Assembly (NCBI GenBank): GCA_963708205.1
Contig: OY970196.1
Span: 2,294,001 to 2,358,000 of the forward strand
Source of the DNA: CAVYTF01 sp963708205
Lineage (GTDB): Bacteria > Bacteroidota > Bacteroidia > Chitinophagales > Chitinophagaceae
Reading direction: 5' to 3'
DNA length: 64,000 nucleotides
Shown here: positions 43,392-52,905 of the stretch, one piece after another
How positions within the stretch are numbered: the stretch's first letter is position 1
How the letters are laid out: every line of letters begins with the position of its first letter
Notes under the pieces: model-generated
Databases searched by the model: none
What the model was told of the DNA's origin: nothing
Seen by the model: the letters and a program-made list of their open reading frames with translations, nothing else
Translations under genes and position numbers: made by a program

Positions 43392-44489
43392 TTATTTTAC
43401 AGGAACAATTACATAAGCACTCAAACCCGCGCGCAGCTTGTCTCGATATTTATCAACATCATTGATATTTATTTTTACGGGCACGCGTTGCGTAACTTTT
43501 ATAAAATTGCCACTGGCATTATCAGGAGGCAATAAAGAAAATTGCGCACCAGTTGCTTCACTGACGCTGGTGAGCGAACCGGTTAGTTCTAAATCAGGAT
43601 ATGCGTCAAGCTCAATGTTTACGGGCATTCCATCATGAAATTCCTGGATCTGTGTTTCTTTAAAATTTGCAATGATCCAATAAGTAGAATCATTCACAAT
43701 GGAAAATAATGGAGAACCGGCTTGTACAAATTGCCCCTCAGTAATATTTCTTTTACCAATCTTTCCACTTTCAGGCGCGTAAATTTTCGTGTAAGAAATC
43801 TTTAATTGCTGTTGTGCAATCGCAGCTTTTTTCATCTCAAGAGCAGCTTCTGCTTTTGCAATTCCAGCATTAAGTACAGCGATTCTGCTGTTGGCAGTGC
43901 TATAATCACTTTGGCTGTTTTGTACTTGTTGCTGTGCCTGCTGCATTGCTTCCTGGCTTTGATCGAGCGCATACTTGCTATCGTCTAATTGTTTTTTTGT
44001 AATTGCCTGGGCAGCATATAAATTTTTATTGCGATTATAATCTTCCTGTGCCTGCTGCAGTTTTGTAGAAGTGAGATTCAAAGAAACATTTGTAAGATTT
44101 ATATTTCCCTGATTTGAGCCTAAAGAAACCTGACCATTCTTTAATGCAGCTCTTGCAGAAGCAATATCTGCTTCAGCAGCTGCGGAGTCAGCTTCCATTT
44201 GTAAAAGTTGTGTTTGAAGGTCAGCATCATCAAGCTGCACAAGCAACTGACCTGTTTTTACAGAATCATAATCATTAACCGCAATGGTTTTTACATAGCC
44301 TGAAACCCTTGGCAGCACTGGAGTTATTTGCGTTGCTACCTGTGCATTATCCGTTGTTTCATGTGTTAGCGCAAAATGAATTTTAGTATAGCCATAAATA
44401 CCTCCAACTATTACTACAACAAGTATAATAATAAGTCGCAGTGGCGATTTTTTCTTTTCAGGCTGCACTTCAGCTTCTTGATTTTCCAT
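43392..44489 (-). CDS. emrA: HlyD/EmrA family membrane fusion protein
   Basis: This is the periplasmic adaptor linking EmrB to the TolC channel. The 365-residue protein has one N-terminal membrane segment (about 15-35), a lipoyl half-motif (GYVKTIAVNDYDSVKTGQLLVQLDD), a long helical hairpin (about 80-210, rich in Ala, Gln and Glu), the second lipoyl half (YAPESGKIGKRNITEGQFVQAGSPL) and a beta-barrel. NVSLNLTSTKLQQAQEDYNRNK lies in the coiled coil. It is separated by 17 bp from tetR and 6 bp from emrB. Confidence 0.94.
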   Translation of the reverse strand: MENQEAEVQPEKKKSPLRLIIILVVVIVGGIYGYTKIHFALTHETTDNAQVATQITPVLPRVSGYVKTIAVNDYDSVKTGQLLVQLDDADLQTQLLQMEADSAAAEADIASARAALKNGQVSLGSNQGNINLTNVSLNLTSTKLQQAQEDYNRNKNLYAAQAITKKQLDDSKYALDQSQEAMQQAQQQVQNSQSDYSTANSRIAVLNAGIAKAEAALEMKKAAIAQQQLKISYTKIYAPESGKIGKRNITEGQFVQAGSPLFSIVNDSTYWIIANFKETQIQEFHDGMPVNIELDAYPDLELTGSLTSVSEATGAQFSLLPPDNASGNFIKVTQRVPVKININDVDKYRDKLRAGLSAYVIVPVK

Positions 44490-44506
44490 AATAATATTTG
44501 ATTGTT

Positions 44507-45148
44507 TTAATTATTTTTTACCTGCTCATTTTTAATCAATAAATAAGAACGCATTAATTGTTGTAAATGAAGAATAATTCTTTTTTTGAATTTGCTGTTT
44601 TCATAAGGCACGTACTCAGGCTCTTTATTTAAAAGCTTATTGCACATTTTTCTTGACATCAACACCTGGTTAATAGTTCCAAAAAAAGTAGAAATAGTAA
44701 GTGGAATATCTACTTTATTAAAATCACCTTTTTTTATTCCGGTCTCAATAATATTTTTTATGATAAGGCTGTTTGGTAATAATACATTTACAATAATATC
44801 CTGCAAGGCTTCACGCTCATTCAGCATCATTTCCTGCAAAATAACCCGATGAAAATATCTTGATGTGAAAAGTTTTTCAACATAAGCTGCAATTATTTCA
44901 TCAATTTTTTCTATCTCTGAAAGAGATTTATTTTTATTTATTTCATCAAGCGCGCCTCTTGTATAAGCAGCCCTGTTTTCAATAATGCTTTCAAATAATT
45001 TTTCTTTGGAACCAAAATAATAATTAATCATCGCCACATTTACGTCAGCAGCTTTAGCAATATCACGAACCGAAGCACCCTCAAAGCCTTTAAGGGCAAA
45101 GAGGTCAATTGCGATATTCATAATATGTTCACGCTTTTCAATCATCAA
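44507..45148 (-). CDS. TetR/AcrR family repressor of the efflux operon
   Basis: This is a 213-residue DNA-binding regulator. The N-terminal helix-turn-helix is ALKGFEGASVRDIAKAADVNVAMINYYFGSKEKLF, the best-kept part of the TetR family. The C-terminal ligand domain is unlike others, so the inducer cannot be guessed. It is the first gene of the operon, and two palindromes overlap its consensus promoter, so it very likely represses itself and the pump genes and releases them when a pump substrate binds. Confidence 0.93.
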   Translation of the reverse strand: MMIEKREHIMNIAIDLFALKGFEGASVRDIAKAADVNVAMINYYFGSKEKLFESIIENRAAYTRGALDEINKNKSLSEIEKIDEIIAAYVEKLFTSRYFHRVILQEMMLNEREALQDIIVNVLLPNSLIIKNIIETGIKKGDFNKVDIPLTISTFFGTINQVLMSRKMCNKLLNKEPEYVPYENSKFKKRIILHLQQLMRSYLLIKNEQVKNN

Positions 45149-45165
45149 GATTGTTTAACAAAAAG

Positions 45166-45195
45166 CAAAATTAAACAAATGTTTTAATTAAACAA
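45166..45195 (-). promoter_or_regulatory. Promoter of the tetR-emrA-emrB-tolC operon
   Basis: On the minus strand TTG (45195-45193), exactly 19 nt and TAATTTTG (45173-45166) match the consensus. The start of transcription is expected near 45160, leaving a leader of only about a dozen bases before the ATG. Confidence 0.75.
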
Positions 45196-45207
45196 ACGTT
45201 TGATTAA
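45171..45207. promoter_or_regulatory. Twin TetR-type operators
   Basis: TTAAACAAACGTTTGATTAA (45188-45207) is a 20-bp palindrome with one mismatched pair around CAAACGTTTG. A degenerate second copy, TTAAACAAATGTTTTAATTAA without its final A, lies directly beside it (45171-45190). Together they cover the -33 and reach the -7 element. Confidence 0.7.
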
Positions 45208-45240
45208 ATAAATTTTTTTATAAGAATTCAGAGATGAAAT

Positions 45241-46071
45241 TTATTCGTACGTGTAATCAATATGACCAACAAGTTGCTTTTCTTTATCAAAAAGAAATTC
45301 GCTTTTTTTCAGACCGTTGGAGTTGTAAGTATATTTCCATATCATGTAATCGCTACTTCCGGGCGGCACTTGCGTCATTTGAGTGATATGGTCATTGTTA
45401 TCATATTCAAATAAGAAATCAGGAAGCATTTCTTTTGCATGTGCATTATATCTTACAATATCGGTTAGCTGTTTTTTTGAATTATAATAATAGTAGTAAG
45501 TTTCTACAACTGTATTTTTACGTTTCCAATTTTCTTGCCCAATGTTTCCTGCATCATCATAAGTAAATTCTATTAAAGTCGTGTCGTTATTATCTTTTAT
45601 GCGCAGCATTTTTTCAGGCACATCATTTTTATAAAACCATTGATGCAGCTCCTCAGAACGGCTGTTCATAAAAGTATCTTGGGTAATGGTAACAATAGAA
45701 ATAATTTTTCCGGCTGAATCATATTGATAATGTATTGTGTTAGAAACTTTGCTTGTGTTTTCAACAGTTTCAATTAATTTATTAAATTTATAAGTGCTTA
45801 TAGAAGTTGTATTTCCTGAAGACGGATAAGAAGAATTTAATGTGATTGTTTTTGCTTCGGGACTAATATCCTGCACCAAACTAAAGTCTTCAGTTGGTTG
45901 CCCATCACTTTCATAACTTATTGCAGAAACCCGGTGAATGTGATTTGTTTTCAGTAACAAATATTCTTTTTGAGATAATTGAGATGAAATGATATCATTA
46001 TAATAATATTGGCTTTTACAGGAAAAATAGAAACCGAAAATGATTAAAAGAAAAAAGATAGAAGATTTCAT
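45241..46071 (-). CDS. Lipoprotein with YD-like beta repeats, hypothetical
   Basis: This 276-residue protein has a short signal sequence with a lipobox-like end (FGFYFSC, Cys18). The mature part contains several units of the form Y.YD..G.I..I (YQYDSAGKIISIV, FTYDDAGNIGQEN, YYYNSKKQLTDIV, FEYDNNDHITQM, YTYNSNGLKKSEF), resembling short YD/RHS repeats, so a small beta-sheet barrel or solenoid is likely. It has no toxin domain and is far shorter than Rhs proteins. Function is unknown. It is divergent from the DUF3667 gene. Confidence 0.7.
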   Translation of the reverse strand: MKSSIFFLLIIFGFYFSCKSQYYYNDIISSQLSQKEYLLLKTNHIHRVSAISYESDGQPTEDFSLVQDISPEAKTITLNSSYPSSGNTTSISTYKFNKLIETVENTSKVSNTIHYQYDSAGKIISIVTITQDTFMNSRSEELHQWFYKNDVPEKMLRIKDNNDTTLIEFTYDDAGNIGQENWKRKNTVVETYYYYYNSKKQLTDIVRYNAHAKEMLPDFLFEYDNNDHITQMTQVPPGSSDYMIWKYTYNSNGLKKSEFLFDKEKQLVGHIDYTYE

Positions 46072-46175
46072 TAACTATAAATTTCAATCAAAAATAACTG
46101 CTTGTGTTACAAACGTCAAAATCGGTTTTATAGCATAAACAGAGTTGCGTATTTTTAGCCAAATTTTTTTTAAAA

Positions 46176-47264
46176 TTGTCTCACAGTAAACAGCGCAGCG
46201 AAAAAAATTGTCTTAATTGCAATGCACATGTTTATGGAAGATATTGTCATATTTGTGGTCAGGAAAATATTGAGGCAAAGCATTCATTCTGGAGTTTGGT
46301 AACACATTTTTTTTATGATGTAACACATTTTGACGGCAAGTTTTTCAGTACTTTAAAGTATTTGCTTTTTCGTCCCGGATTTTTGTCGAAAGAATTTTTG
46401 CGCGGAAGAAGAGCTTCTTATCTTGATCCGATAAGAATGTATGTATTCACATCAGCAATATTTTTTTTAATATTTTTTTCTTTCGTTGCATCTCCACCTG
46501 ATTTTAAAAATCTTAAAACGACCAATTCGAAAGCTGCTCTGCAAAAAACAGTAATTACACTGCAGCAATCATTAAAACAACAAACAGATCCTGTAGCCAG
46601 AAAAATTTTAGAGAATGAAATACAGGCGATCAACAATTCCATCAAAAGAGATTCTTTAAATAATGATACGCTTGTAACAGACAACGGAGTGAAGGTAACT
46701 TTCATGGGTTCAAATCTTCCCTCGACGGTTGATGCGTACGATTCTATACAAAATAAATTGCCGCCTGATAAACGCGATGGATTTTTTAAACATCGCGCAA
46801 GTGAGCGCGCCATAAGCATTTCAGAAGAATATCGTGAGGATAAAAATGAATTTTATAAAGATCTTTTCGAAAGATTTCAGCATGCATTGCCGCAAATGAT
46901 GTTTCTTTCTTTGCCGCTGGTTGCTCTCATCTTAGAGTTGCTTTACATTCGCCGGCGAAAAAATTTTTACTACGTAAGTCATGGCATTTTTGCATTGCAC
47001 GTATATATTGCCATTTATATTTTATTGCTTTTTATTTATTTTTTTGGTGGTCTTCATAATAGTTTGCATTGGCAAATTTTTTCGTGGCTCACAACTCTCA
47101 CAGAATGCCTGATTGTTTTTTATATCTATAAAGCAATGCGAAATTTTTATGCACAAGGCAGAATAAAAACGCTCGCTAAAATGATTTTATTTTCGGGAAT
47201 GTATTTGTGTGTGTTGATATTTCTGATAAGCATTTTCTTTTTTATTTTATTAATGCAAATTTGA
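46176..47264 (+). CDS. DUF3667 membrane protein with N-terminal zinc ribbon
   Basis: This 362-residue protein begins with a zinc-ribbon-like motif CLNCNAHVYGRYCHICGQ (two CxxC pairs), then HSFWSLVTHFFYDVTHFDGKFFSTLKYLLFRPGFLSKEFLRGRRASYLDPIRMY split over the DUF3667 core, one membrane segment near 90, a soluble charged part to about 225 and four membrane segments at the C-terminus. Function is unknown. The frame opens with TTG at 46176; because the first cysteine pair follows within 15 residues, this start is accepted. mazG follows after 4 bp. Confidence 0.85.
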   Translation: MSHSKQRSEKNCLNCNAHVYGRYCHICGQENIEAKHSFWSLVTHFFYDVTHFDGKFFSTLKYLLFRPGFLSKEFLRGRRASYLDPIRMYVFTSAIFFLIFFSFVASPPDFKNLKTTNSKAALQKTVITLQQSLKQQTDPVARKILENEIQAINNSIKRDSLNNDTLVTDNGVKVTFMGSNLPSTVDAYDSIQNKLPPDKRDGFFKHRASERAISISEEYREDKNEFYKDLFERFQHALPQMMFLSLPLVALILELLYIRRRKNFYYVSHGIFALHVYIAIYILLLFIYFFGGLHNSLHWQIFSWLTTLTECLIVFYIYKAMRNFYAQGRIKTLAKMILFSGMYLCVLIFLISIFFFILLMQI

Positions 47265-47268
47265 TTTC

Positions 47269-48048
47269 ATGATAAATGAAACAATGAATTCTTTTAAAAG
47301 CCTTGTGCAGATAATGGATGAGTTGCGCGAGAAATGTCCTTGGGATAAAAAGCAAACTATTCATACGCTTCGCCAGATGACCATTGAAGAATTGTACGAA
47401 CTGGTTGATGGAATAACCGATGAAAATTGGGAAGGAATAAAAGAAGAATTGGGTGATGTTTTGCTGCACATTTTATTTTATTCTAAAATCGCGACAGAAG
47501 AAAATAAATTTACATTACAAGAAGTCATCGACAATATTTCTGAAAAACTGATCAGGCGTCATCCACATATTTATGGAGATTTAAAAGTAAAAAATGAAGA
47601 TGACGTAAAGAAAAATTGGGAAAAAATAAAATTGGAAGAAGGAAATAAATCTGTGTTGGAAGGTGTTCCAAATTCATTGCCTGCCGTTGTGAAAGCCGCA
47701 AGGATACAGGAAAAAGCAAAGCAGGTTGGTTTTGAATGGGAAAATAAAAATGATGTTTTGGAAAAAATAAAAGAGGAATTAAATGAACTGGATGAAGCAA
47801 TAAAAAATAACGAACAAAAATATATAGAAGAAGAATTTGGTGATGTAATGTTCAGCATGATTAATTATGCACGCTTTTTAAATGTGGATGCAGAAGGCGC
47901 TTTAGAAAAAACAAATAAAAAATTTATTGCGCGGTTTTCTAAAATGGAACAGCTTGCAAATGCTTCTGGAAAAAATCTTCATGATTTATCGCTTGCAGAA
48001 ATGGATGCTTTGTGGAATGAAATAAAAAAAGAAAAATCAAACCTTTGA
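47269..48048 (+). CDS. mazG: Nucleoside triphosphate pyrophosphohydrolase MazG
   Basis: MazG hydrolyses nucleoside triphosphates to monophosphates and pyrophosphate and removes damaged nucleotides. The 259-residue protein has two MazG domains: the first (about 20-115) with CPWDKKQTIHTLRQMTIEELYEL and KEELGDVLLHILF, the second (about 160-240) with LDEAIKNNEQKYIEEEFGDVMFSMINYARFL. The EExxE and EFGDVMF metal-binding acidic residues are present in both. It starts 4 bp after the DUF3667 gene and its stop overlaps the start of the kinase gene. Confidence 0.95.
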   Translation: MINETMNSFKSLVQIMDELREKCPWDKKQTIHTLRQMTIEELYELVDGITDENWEGIKEELGDVLLHILFYSKIATEENKFTLQEVIDNISEKLIRRHPHIYGDLKVKNEDDVKKNWEKIKLEEGNKSVLEGVPNSLPAVVKAARIQEKAKQVGFEWENKNDVLEKIKEELNELDEAIKNNEQKYIEEEFGDVMFSMINYARFLNVDAEGALEKTNKKFIARFSKMEQLANASGKNLHDLSLAEMDALWNEIKKEKSNL

Positions 48049-51000
48049 TACAGGCACTTAAAAAGGCAGCCTATGCGCATGGCTATTTATTTATTATAGC
48101 AGCATGGCTTTACACTATTTCTTTTGTTTTTACAAACTATTGGTCTTACAGTTCTTCACCAAAAAATGTGCAGCAAACACTTCAAAAATATCTCGAGGGA
48201 AAGGAGAATGAATTAAATAAAATTATTGCTGACACAACTTTGGTAAAGTCTTTCGTGAATGAAAGTGATGATGATGAAAGTAAAAAAACATTAGCCGATA
48301 AGAAGGAAGGTGTATTCATTTTCAAAATAAAAAACGACACGCTTCAGGAAATTTATTGGAATACAAATAGAATGTCACCTGCCCCTGAAGACATAAAAAA
48401 AACTGATAATAATTATTTTGTAAATTATGAAAATGGTTCGTTTGAATTAATTCATCGCACCATTTCAATTCAAAATAATCAATATGTTGTTGTTGGTTTA
48501 ATACCTGTTCGGTGGGTTTATTTTATAAATAACGAATACCTTAATAATGGATTTGCAGGTTTTCCTGAGATAGAAAAATTATATAAAATAACAAGTGATA
48601 AGAATGGTTTGCCTGTTTATAATTCAAAGCACCAGTTGCTATTTCGGATCGAAAAAAAGCCAGGTATTTTCTTTGATCAACCTGATGTTTTTTCAATAAT
48701 ACTGCGGGTTCTGGCGATTTTTTTTCTGTTACTTTTTATTAACTCACTTGCAAACGGTCTTGTAATTGATATTGGTTTTATAAAGGCATTTGTTTTTTTG
48801 TGCAGTATTATTTTTCTTCTTCGTTTGTTAACCTACGAATTTCCTTTTCCTTTTGATTATAAAAAGCTTGAACTTTTTTATGGAGGCATTTATGCATCAA
48901 GCAGCATTAATCCATCGCTGGGAGATTTGCTTATTAATGTTATTTTATTATTCTGGATCATTTCATTTACAAAATTCAATTACGATAATAAAATTGAAAA
49001 GAGTTTTAATTTATCAAAGCTTCAGCAAAGAATGATTTCTATTGCGGAGTTATGTTTGTTTACCTGGTTCAGTTTAAAAGTTGCAGGTATTGTTGCAAGT
49101 CTTGTTACTGATTCTACTTTATCTTTTGATGTCACTAATTTTTTTGGATTGAGTGGGTATGTTTTTATCGGGTTTATTATCATGGCTTTTTTAGTGTTGT
49201 CTTTTTTTTATCTCTCGCATTTGCTTTTGCCTTCTCCTGAAAAAACAGATTTAAGTATTAATATTCAATTGCTTATTGTAGCTGCGTTTGGTTTGTTTTT
49301 ATTGAGCGTAAATTTTGTTGAGAGTTCAATGAAGTTTAATATTATCAGTTTGCTTTGGCTGTTACTTTATATGCTGCTGCTGCATTTGCGAAAATCAGAT
49401 AGAAAAATTCGCATTCTCAATAGTTCTTTTTTTATGGTTTGGGCAATCTTTTTTACCGTGTCAATCACTGCACTTGTTTTCTCTCAAAACACACAAAAAG
49501 AAATGTTACAGCGATATAAGTTTGCAGAAAATTTAGCGCAACAAACCGATCCTTCGGGTCAGGATTATTTGAAAATTTCTTTAATAAATTTTTCTGAAAA
49601 TTTTTTTTCAACATCATTCAATCGTTTTTATTCCTTTTATGAAAATCGTTTAATAAAAGATAGTCTTACCAGTGAAATTTTTTCCGGCTACTTAAATAAT
49701 TATGATACGCGGATATATACATTTGATAGCTTGTACAAACCATTGTATAATGAAGACTCAACTTCTTACGCAGCTTTGCAAGCTGCAATGCTTGTAAAAG
49801 GCAAGCCAGTAAAGGATATTGAAGGGCTTTATTATTATCAGAATGATGTAAATAATTTCGGTTATCTATATCGAAAAGCAATTCAGGCAAATAATAAGGA
49901 TGTCGGTTATGTGTTCATCTTATTAAATCCAAAACAAAATAAAAGCGAAGCTTTATATCCTGAATTGTTCAGAGAAGAAAGTAAGAATGCTCTGGATAAC
50001 AGCAATTATGCATATGCTATTTATAACAACAAGCATTTGATAAATGCTGTTAATGGTTACTCTTTTCCGGATACGCTTACAAAAAAATTTCTACCAAAAA
50101 GTGAATATGAAATTCGGAAAAACAATAATGGATATGATGAGCTTTGGTACAATGCAGGAAGTAATAAAATAATTTCCATTGCAAAAAAAGAAACATGGCT
50201 TTTGCAATACGTTACTTTTTTCGCGTATCTATTTTGCATTTTTATTGTGCTTGTAATATTACTTCACTTTGGAAGATATTTTTTGCAGGCACGATTTAGC
50301 GTGCAAAATTTAAAGAGGATTTTCGTATTCAATATCAGAACACAAATTCATCTCACAATTATTTTCGTAAGCCTTTTTTCTTTTATAATTATTGGTGGTG
50401 TTACTATTTCTTTTTTCATCACAAGATTCAACAGCACCAACCGGGCAAAGCTTTCTAATTCAATACAAATAATCAGTAAAGAAATTAATGATTATATAAA
50501 AAATATTTTTTTGTATGGAAATAATTATTCGCTGTCTGATATTACTTTAGACAATCAGCTTGAAAAAAAGATCACCGATATTTCTGAGGTTCAAAATGTT
50601 GATGTAAATTTTTATGATACTGATGGCAATTTACTTACATCAACTCAACCCGTAATTTACAACAACCAAATATTAAGCGGCAAAATGAATGCTGTTGCAT
50701 ACGATCAATTGCATAATAAAAAAAACATTCAATTTATCAACAAAGAAAGCATTGGAAATCATTTTTCTTACACAAGTATTTATGCGCCTTTAAAAAATAA
50801 TAACAATCAGGTAATCGCTTATTTAAATATACCCTATCTCAATTCTCAAAGTGAGCTCGACCAGGAAATCTCAAATTTTCTTATAACATTAATTGACCTG
50901 AATGCATTGATATTCGTGCTTTCCGGCGCTATTGCATTGATCGTTACAAACCGAATCACTTCTTCATTTTCTTTTATTGGAAATAAGATGAGAGAAATAA

Positions 51001-51794
51001 ATGTTGGACGATTGAATGAAGAAATAAAGTGGAATAAAAATGATGAAATAGGTGCGTTGATAAATGAATATAATAAAATGGTGAAGCAACTGGAGCAAGG
51101 TGCGCAGGCACTTGCAAAAAGCGAAAGAGAAGAAGCATGGCGTGAGATGGCAAAGCAAGTTGCCCACGAAATAAAAAATCCGCTAACACCAATGAAGCTG
51201 AGTATTCAATATCTGCAAAAAGCTATTAACGACGGTCATTCAAACGTGCAGCAACTTTCTGAAAGTGTTGCTGCAACATTGATTGAGCAGATCGATCATC
51301 TTTCTAAAATTGCAGGAGATTTTTCTCAGTTTGCGCATATTGGAAATGCATCGCCCGAATTGTTTGATATATCCGATGTTATTTCATCTTTGGTAAATTT
51401 ATACAACGCCTATCCCAAAATGAATATTGAATGGCAAAAAGAACAGGGAACTTATTTGATGATGTATGATAAAATGCAGATAAACCGGCTATTCACAAAT
51501 CTTATAAAAAATGCGATGGAAGCTTCTGAAGAAAAAGATCTGATAAGCATATTCATCAATCAATTTCATGAAAATAAAAATGTAATTGTTTCCATTGCAG
51601 ATAAAGGAAGTGGTGTAAAAGAAAAGATGGTGAACAAAATTTTCACGCCAAATTTTACAACAAAATCTTCAGGAACAGGGTTGGGACTTGCGATTAGTCA
51701 TGGGATTGTTGAACACGCAAATGGAAAAATATGGTTTGAAACGAAAGAAGGACAAGGCTCAATATTTTATGTATCATTGCCTTTGATCGAATAA
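48045..51794 (+). CDS. Large membrane sensor histidine kinase (NtrY-like)
   Basis: This 1249-residue sensor kinase has an N-terminal membrane helix, an outside domain to about 215, several membrane helices to about 480, a second outside domain, two helices near 725-790, a further sensor region, a last helix near 955 and a HAMP domain. The kinase core carries His1041 in VAHEIKNPLTPMKLSIQYL and an ATPase domain with NAMEAS (N box), DKGSGV (G1) and GTGLGLAISHGI (G2). The HEIKNPLTPMKLS box is of the NtrY type. No response regulator is adjacent. It starts with TTG inside the mazG stop codon, so it is translationally coupled. The signal sensed is unknown. Confidence 0.9.
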   Translation: MIQALKKAAYAHGYLFIIAAWLYTISFVFTNYWSYSSSPKNVQQTLQKYLEGKENELNKIIADTTLVKSFVNESDDDESKKTLADKKEGVFIFKIKNDTLQEIYWNTNRMSPAPEDIKKTDNNYFVNYENGSFELIHRTISIQNNQYVVVGLIPVRWVYFINNEYLNNGFAGFPEIEKLYKITSDKNGLPVYNSKHQLLFRIEKKPGIFFDQPDVFSIILRVLAIFFLLLFINSLANGLVIDIGFIKAFVFLCSIIFLLRLLTYEFPFPFDYKKLELFYGGIYASSSINPSLGDLLINVILLFWIISFTKFNYDNKIEKSFNLSKLQQRMISIAELCLFTWFSLKVAGIVASLVTDSTLSFDVTNFFGLSGYVFIGFIIMAFLVLSFFYLSHLLLPSPEKTDLSINIQLLIVAAFGLFLLSVNFVESSMKFNIISLLWLLLYMLLLHLRKSDRKIRILNSSFFMVWAIFFTVSITALVFSQNTQKEMLQRYKFAENLAQQTDPSGQDYLKISLINFSENFFSTSFNRFYSFYENRLIKDSLTSEIFSGYLNNYDTRIYTFDSLYKPLYNEDSTSYAALQAAMLVKGKPVKDIEGLYYYQNDVNNFGYLYRKAIQANNKDVGYVFILLNPKQNKSEALYPELFREESKNALDNSNYAYAIYNNKHLINAVNGYSFPDTLTKKFLPKSEYEIRKNNNGYDELWYNAGSNKIISIAKKETWLLQYVTFFAYLFCIFIVLVILLHFGRYFLQARFSVQNLKRIFVFNIRTQIHLTIIFVSLFSFIIIGGVTISFFITRFNSTNRAKLSNSIQIISKEINDYIKNIFLYGNNYSLSDITLDNQLEKKITDISEVQNVDVNFYDTDGNLLTSTQPVIYNNQILSGKMNAVAYDQLHNKKNIQFINKESIGNHFSYTSIYAPLKNNNNQVIAYLNIPYLNSQSELDQEISNFLITLIDLNALIFVLSGAIALIVTNRITSSFSFIGNKMREINVGRLNEEIKWNKNDEIGALINEYNKMVKQLEQGAQALAKSEREEAWREMAKQVAHEIKNPLTPMKLSIQYLQKAINDGHSNVQQLSESVAATLIEQIDHLSKIAGDFSQFAHIGNASPELFDISDVISSLVNLYNAYPKMNIEWQKEQGTYLMMYDKMQINRLFTNLIKNAMEASEEKDLISIFINQFHENKNVIVSIADKGSGVKEKMVNKIFTPNFTTKSSGTGLGLAISHGIVEHANGKIWFETKEGQGSIFYVSLPLIE

Positions 51795-51813
51795 ATATTT
51801 TATTAAACTATCA

Positions 51814-52827
51814 TCAAAATTTCGGACAAGGCAATCCTTTGCTGCCTGCATGTTGAGCAGTATAGATTAATGAAATTTCAATGCCACCTTCACTATTTGA
51901 TGCTGTTTTTAAACTAGAGGTATTAACATCATAAGTCATTCCAAAACGCATGTTGCTAAATTCCAATCCGACATAAGGAATAATTGCATCATCAATTCTT
52001 ATCCAGCTGCCTACATACAAATTACTTTCATTGGCATCACCCTTATTAGCAATATTAAATTCCAATGCACCGCCTAATAATGTTTCATGCGCACCTGCCT
52101 GTGTGCTGTATAATCCGCTTAAATTTAAAGTTGTTTGGTCTCCGACAGGAAAATAACCACCTGCATGAAAAGTTGCGCGTGGGTATAATAAATATAAAGC
52201 GCCTGTAAATTGCTGTTGTGGGCGCGTGATATGATATACACTTACACCAGCATAAAAATTATTGTCACCATTTGTGCTTGTTGTAAAAAGAACACCGGCG
52301 TTTAGATCTAAATAATTACTCTTTAAAGTAGAGTTATTAAAAATTTCTGATGAAACACCCGTGAAGCCGAGCGGTGTAAGTTGATCTTCGAATTTAAGGT
52401 TTGAAGTGTTGATGTCCATGTTGGCATAAGTTGCCTGAAAGCCAAAGCCCAATTGAGTATAGCCATTTTCATCAAGGCCTTTGTGAAATGCAGTTCCTGC
52501 AGAAAGATAATTAAAAGTAACAGCGCCATTTGCACTTTTATCTGAATATCCACTGATGCCGACACCCCAGGTATCAATGCTGCTTATCTTATTTTTGAGA
52601 ATAGGAAAATCAACAGAAAGCGCTTCAGTTTCGTAAGCCCTGTTTATTGTTGGCCATTGATCTCTGTAATTTCCTGCTGCTCTAAAAGTGCCGTCAAATT
52701 TTCCTGCGAATGCAGGATTTAATGTAAGCGGCGAAGCATAGAATTGCGAGAAATGTGGGTCTTGCGAAAACCCTGCTATTGAGAAAAATAAAAAACTGAT
52801 TAAAGTAAAACAACCTCTCATCTGCAA
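51814..52827 (-). CDS. PorP/SprF family type IX secretion membrane protein
   Basis: This is an outer-membrane beta-barrel associated with type IX secretion and with attachment of secreted partners. The 337-residue protein has a signal peptide (ending AGFSQ) and the family opening DPHFSQFYASPLTLNPAFAGKFDG, then repeated amphipathic strands to the end. In most Bacteroidota each PorP/SprF gene sits next to a giant adhesin or PKD-domain protein; none is here, so this copy is an orphan. It converges on the kinase gene with 19 bp between. Confidence 0.93.
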   Translation of the reverse strand: MQMRGCFTLISFLFFSIAGFSQDPHFSQFYASPLTLNPAFAGKFDGTFRAAGNYRDQWPTINRAYETEALSVDFPILKNKISSIDTWGVGISGYSDKSANGAVTFNYLSAGTAFHKGLDENGYTQLGFGFQATYANMDINTSNLKFEDQLTPLGFTGVSSEIFNNSTLKSNYLDLNAGVLFTTSTNGDNNFYAGVSVYHITRPQQQFTGALYLLYPRATFHAGGYFPVGDQTTLNLSGLYSTQAGAHETLLGGALEFNIANKGDANESNLYVGSWIRIDDAIIPYVGLEFSNMRFGMTYDVNTSSLKTASNSEGGIEISLIYTAQHAGSKGLPCPKF

Positions 52828-52905
52828 TTATTATAAGGCATTAAAAATAACGATTAAGCCATTAAAAAAATTATGCAGCGGAAATGAATTAACAAACAAA
52901 AACAT

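Noticed and set aside
45241..46071. Possible Rhs/YD-repeat toxin
   Set aside because: It has only a handful of short YD-like units, a lipobox and no toxin or core domain; there is no immunity-like neighbour.
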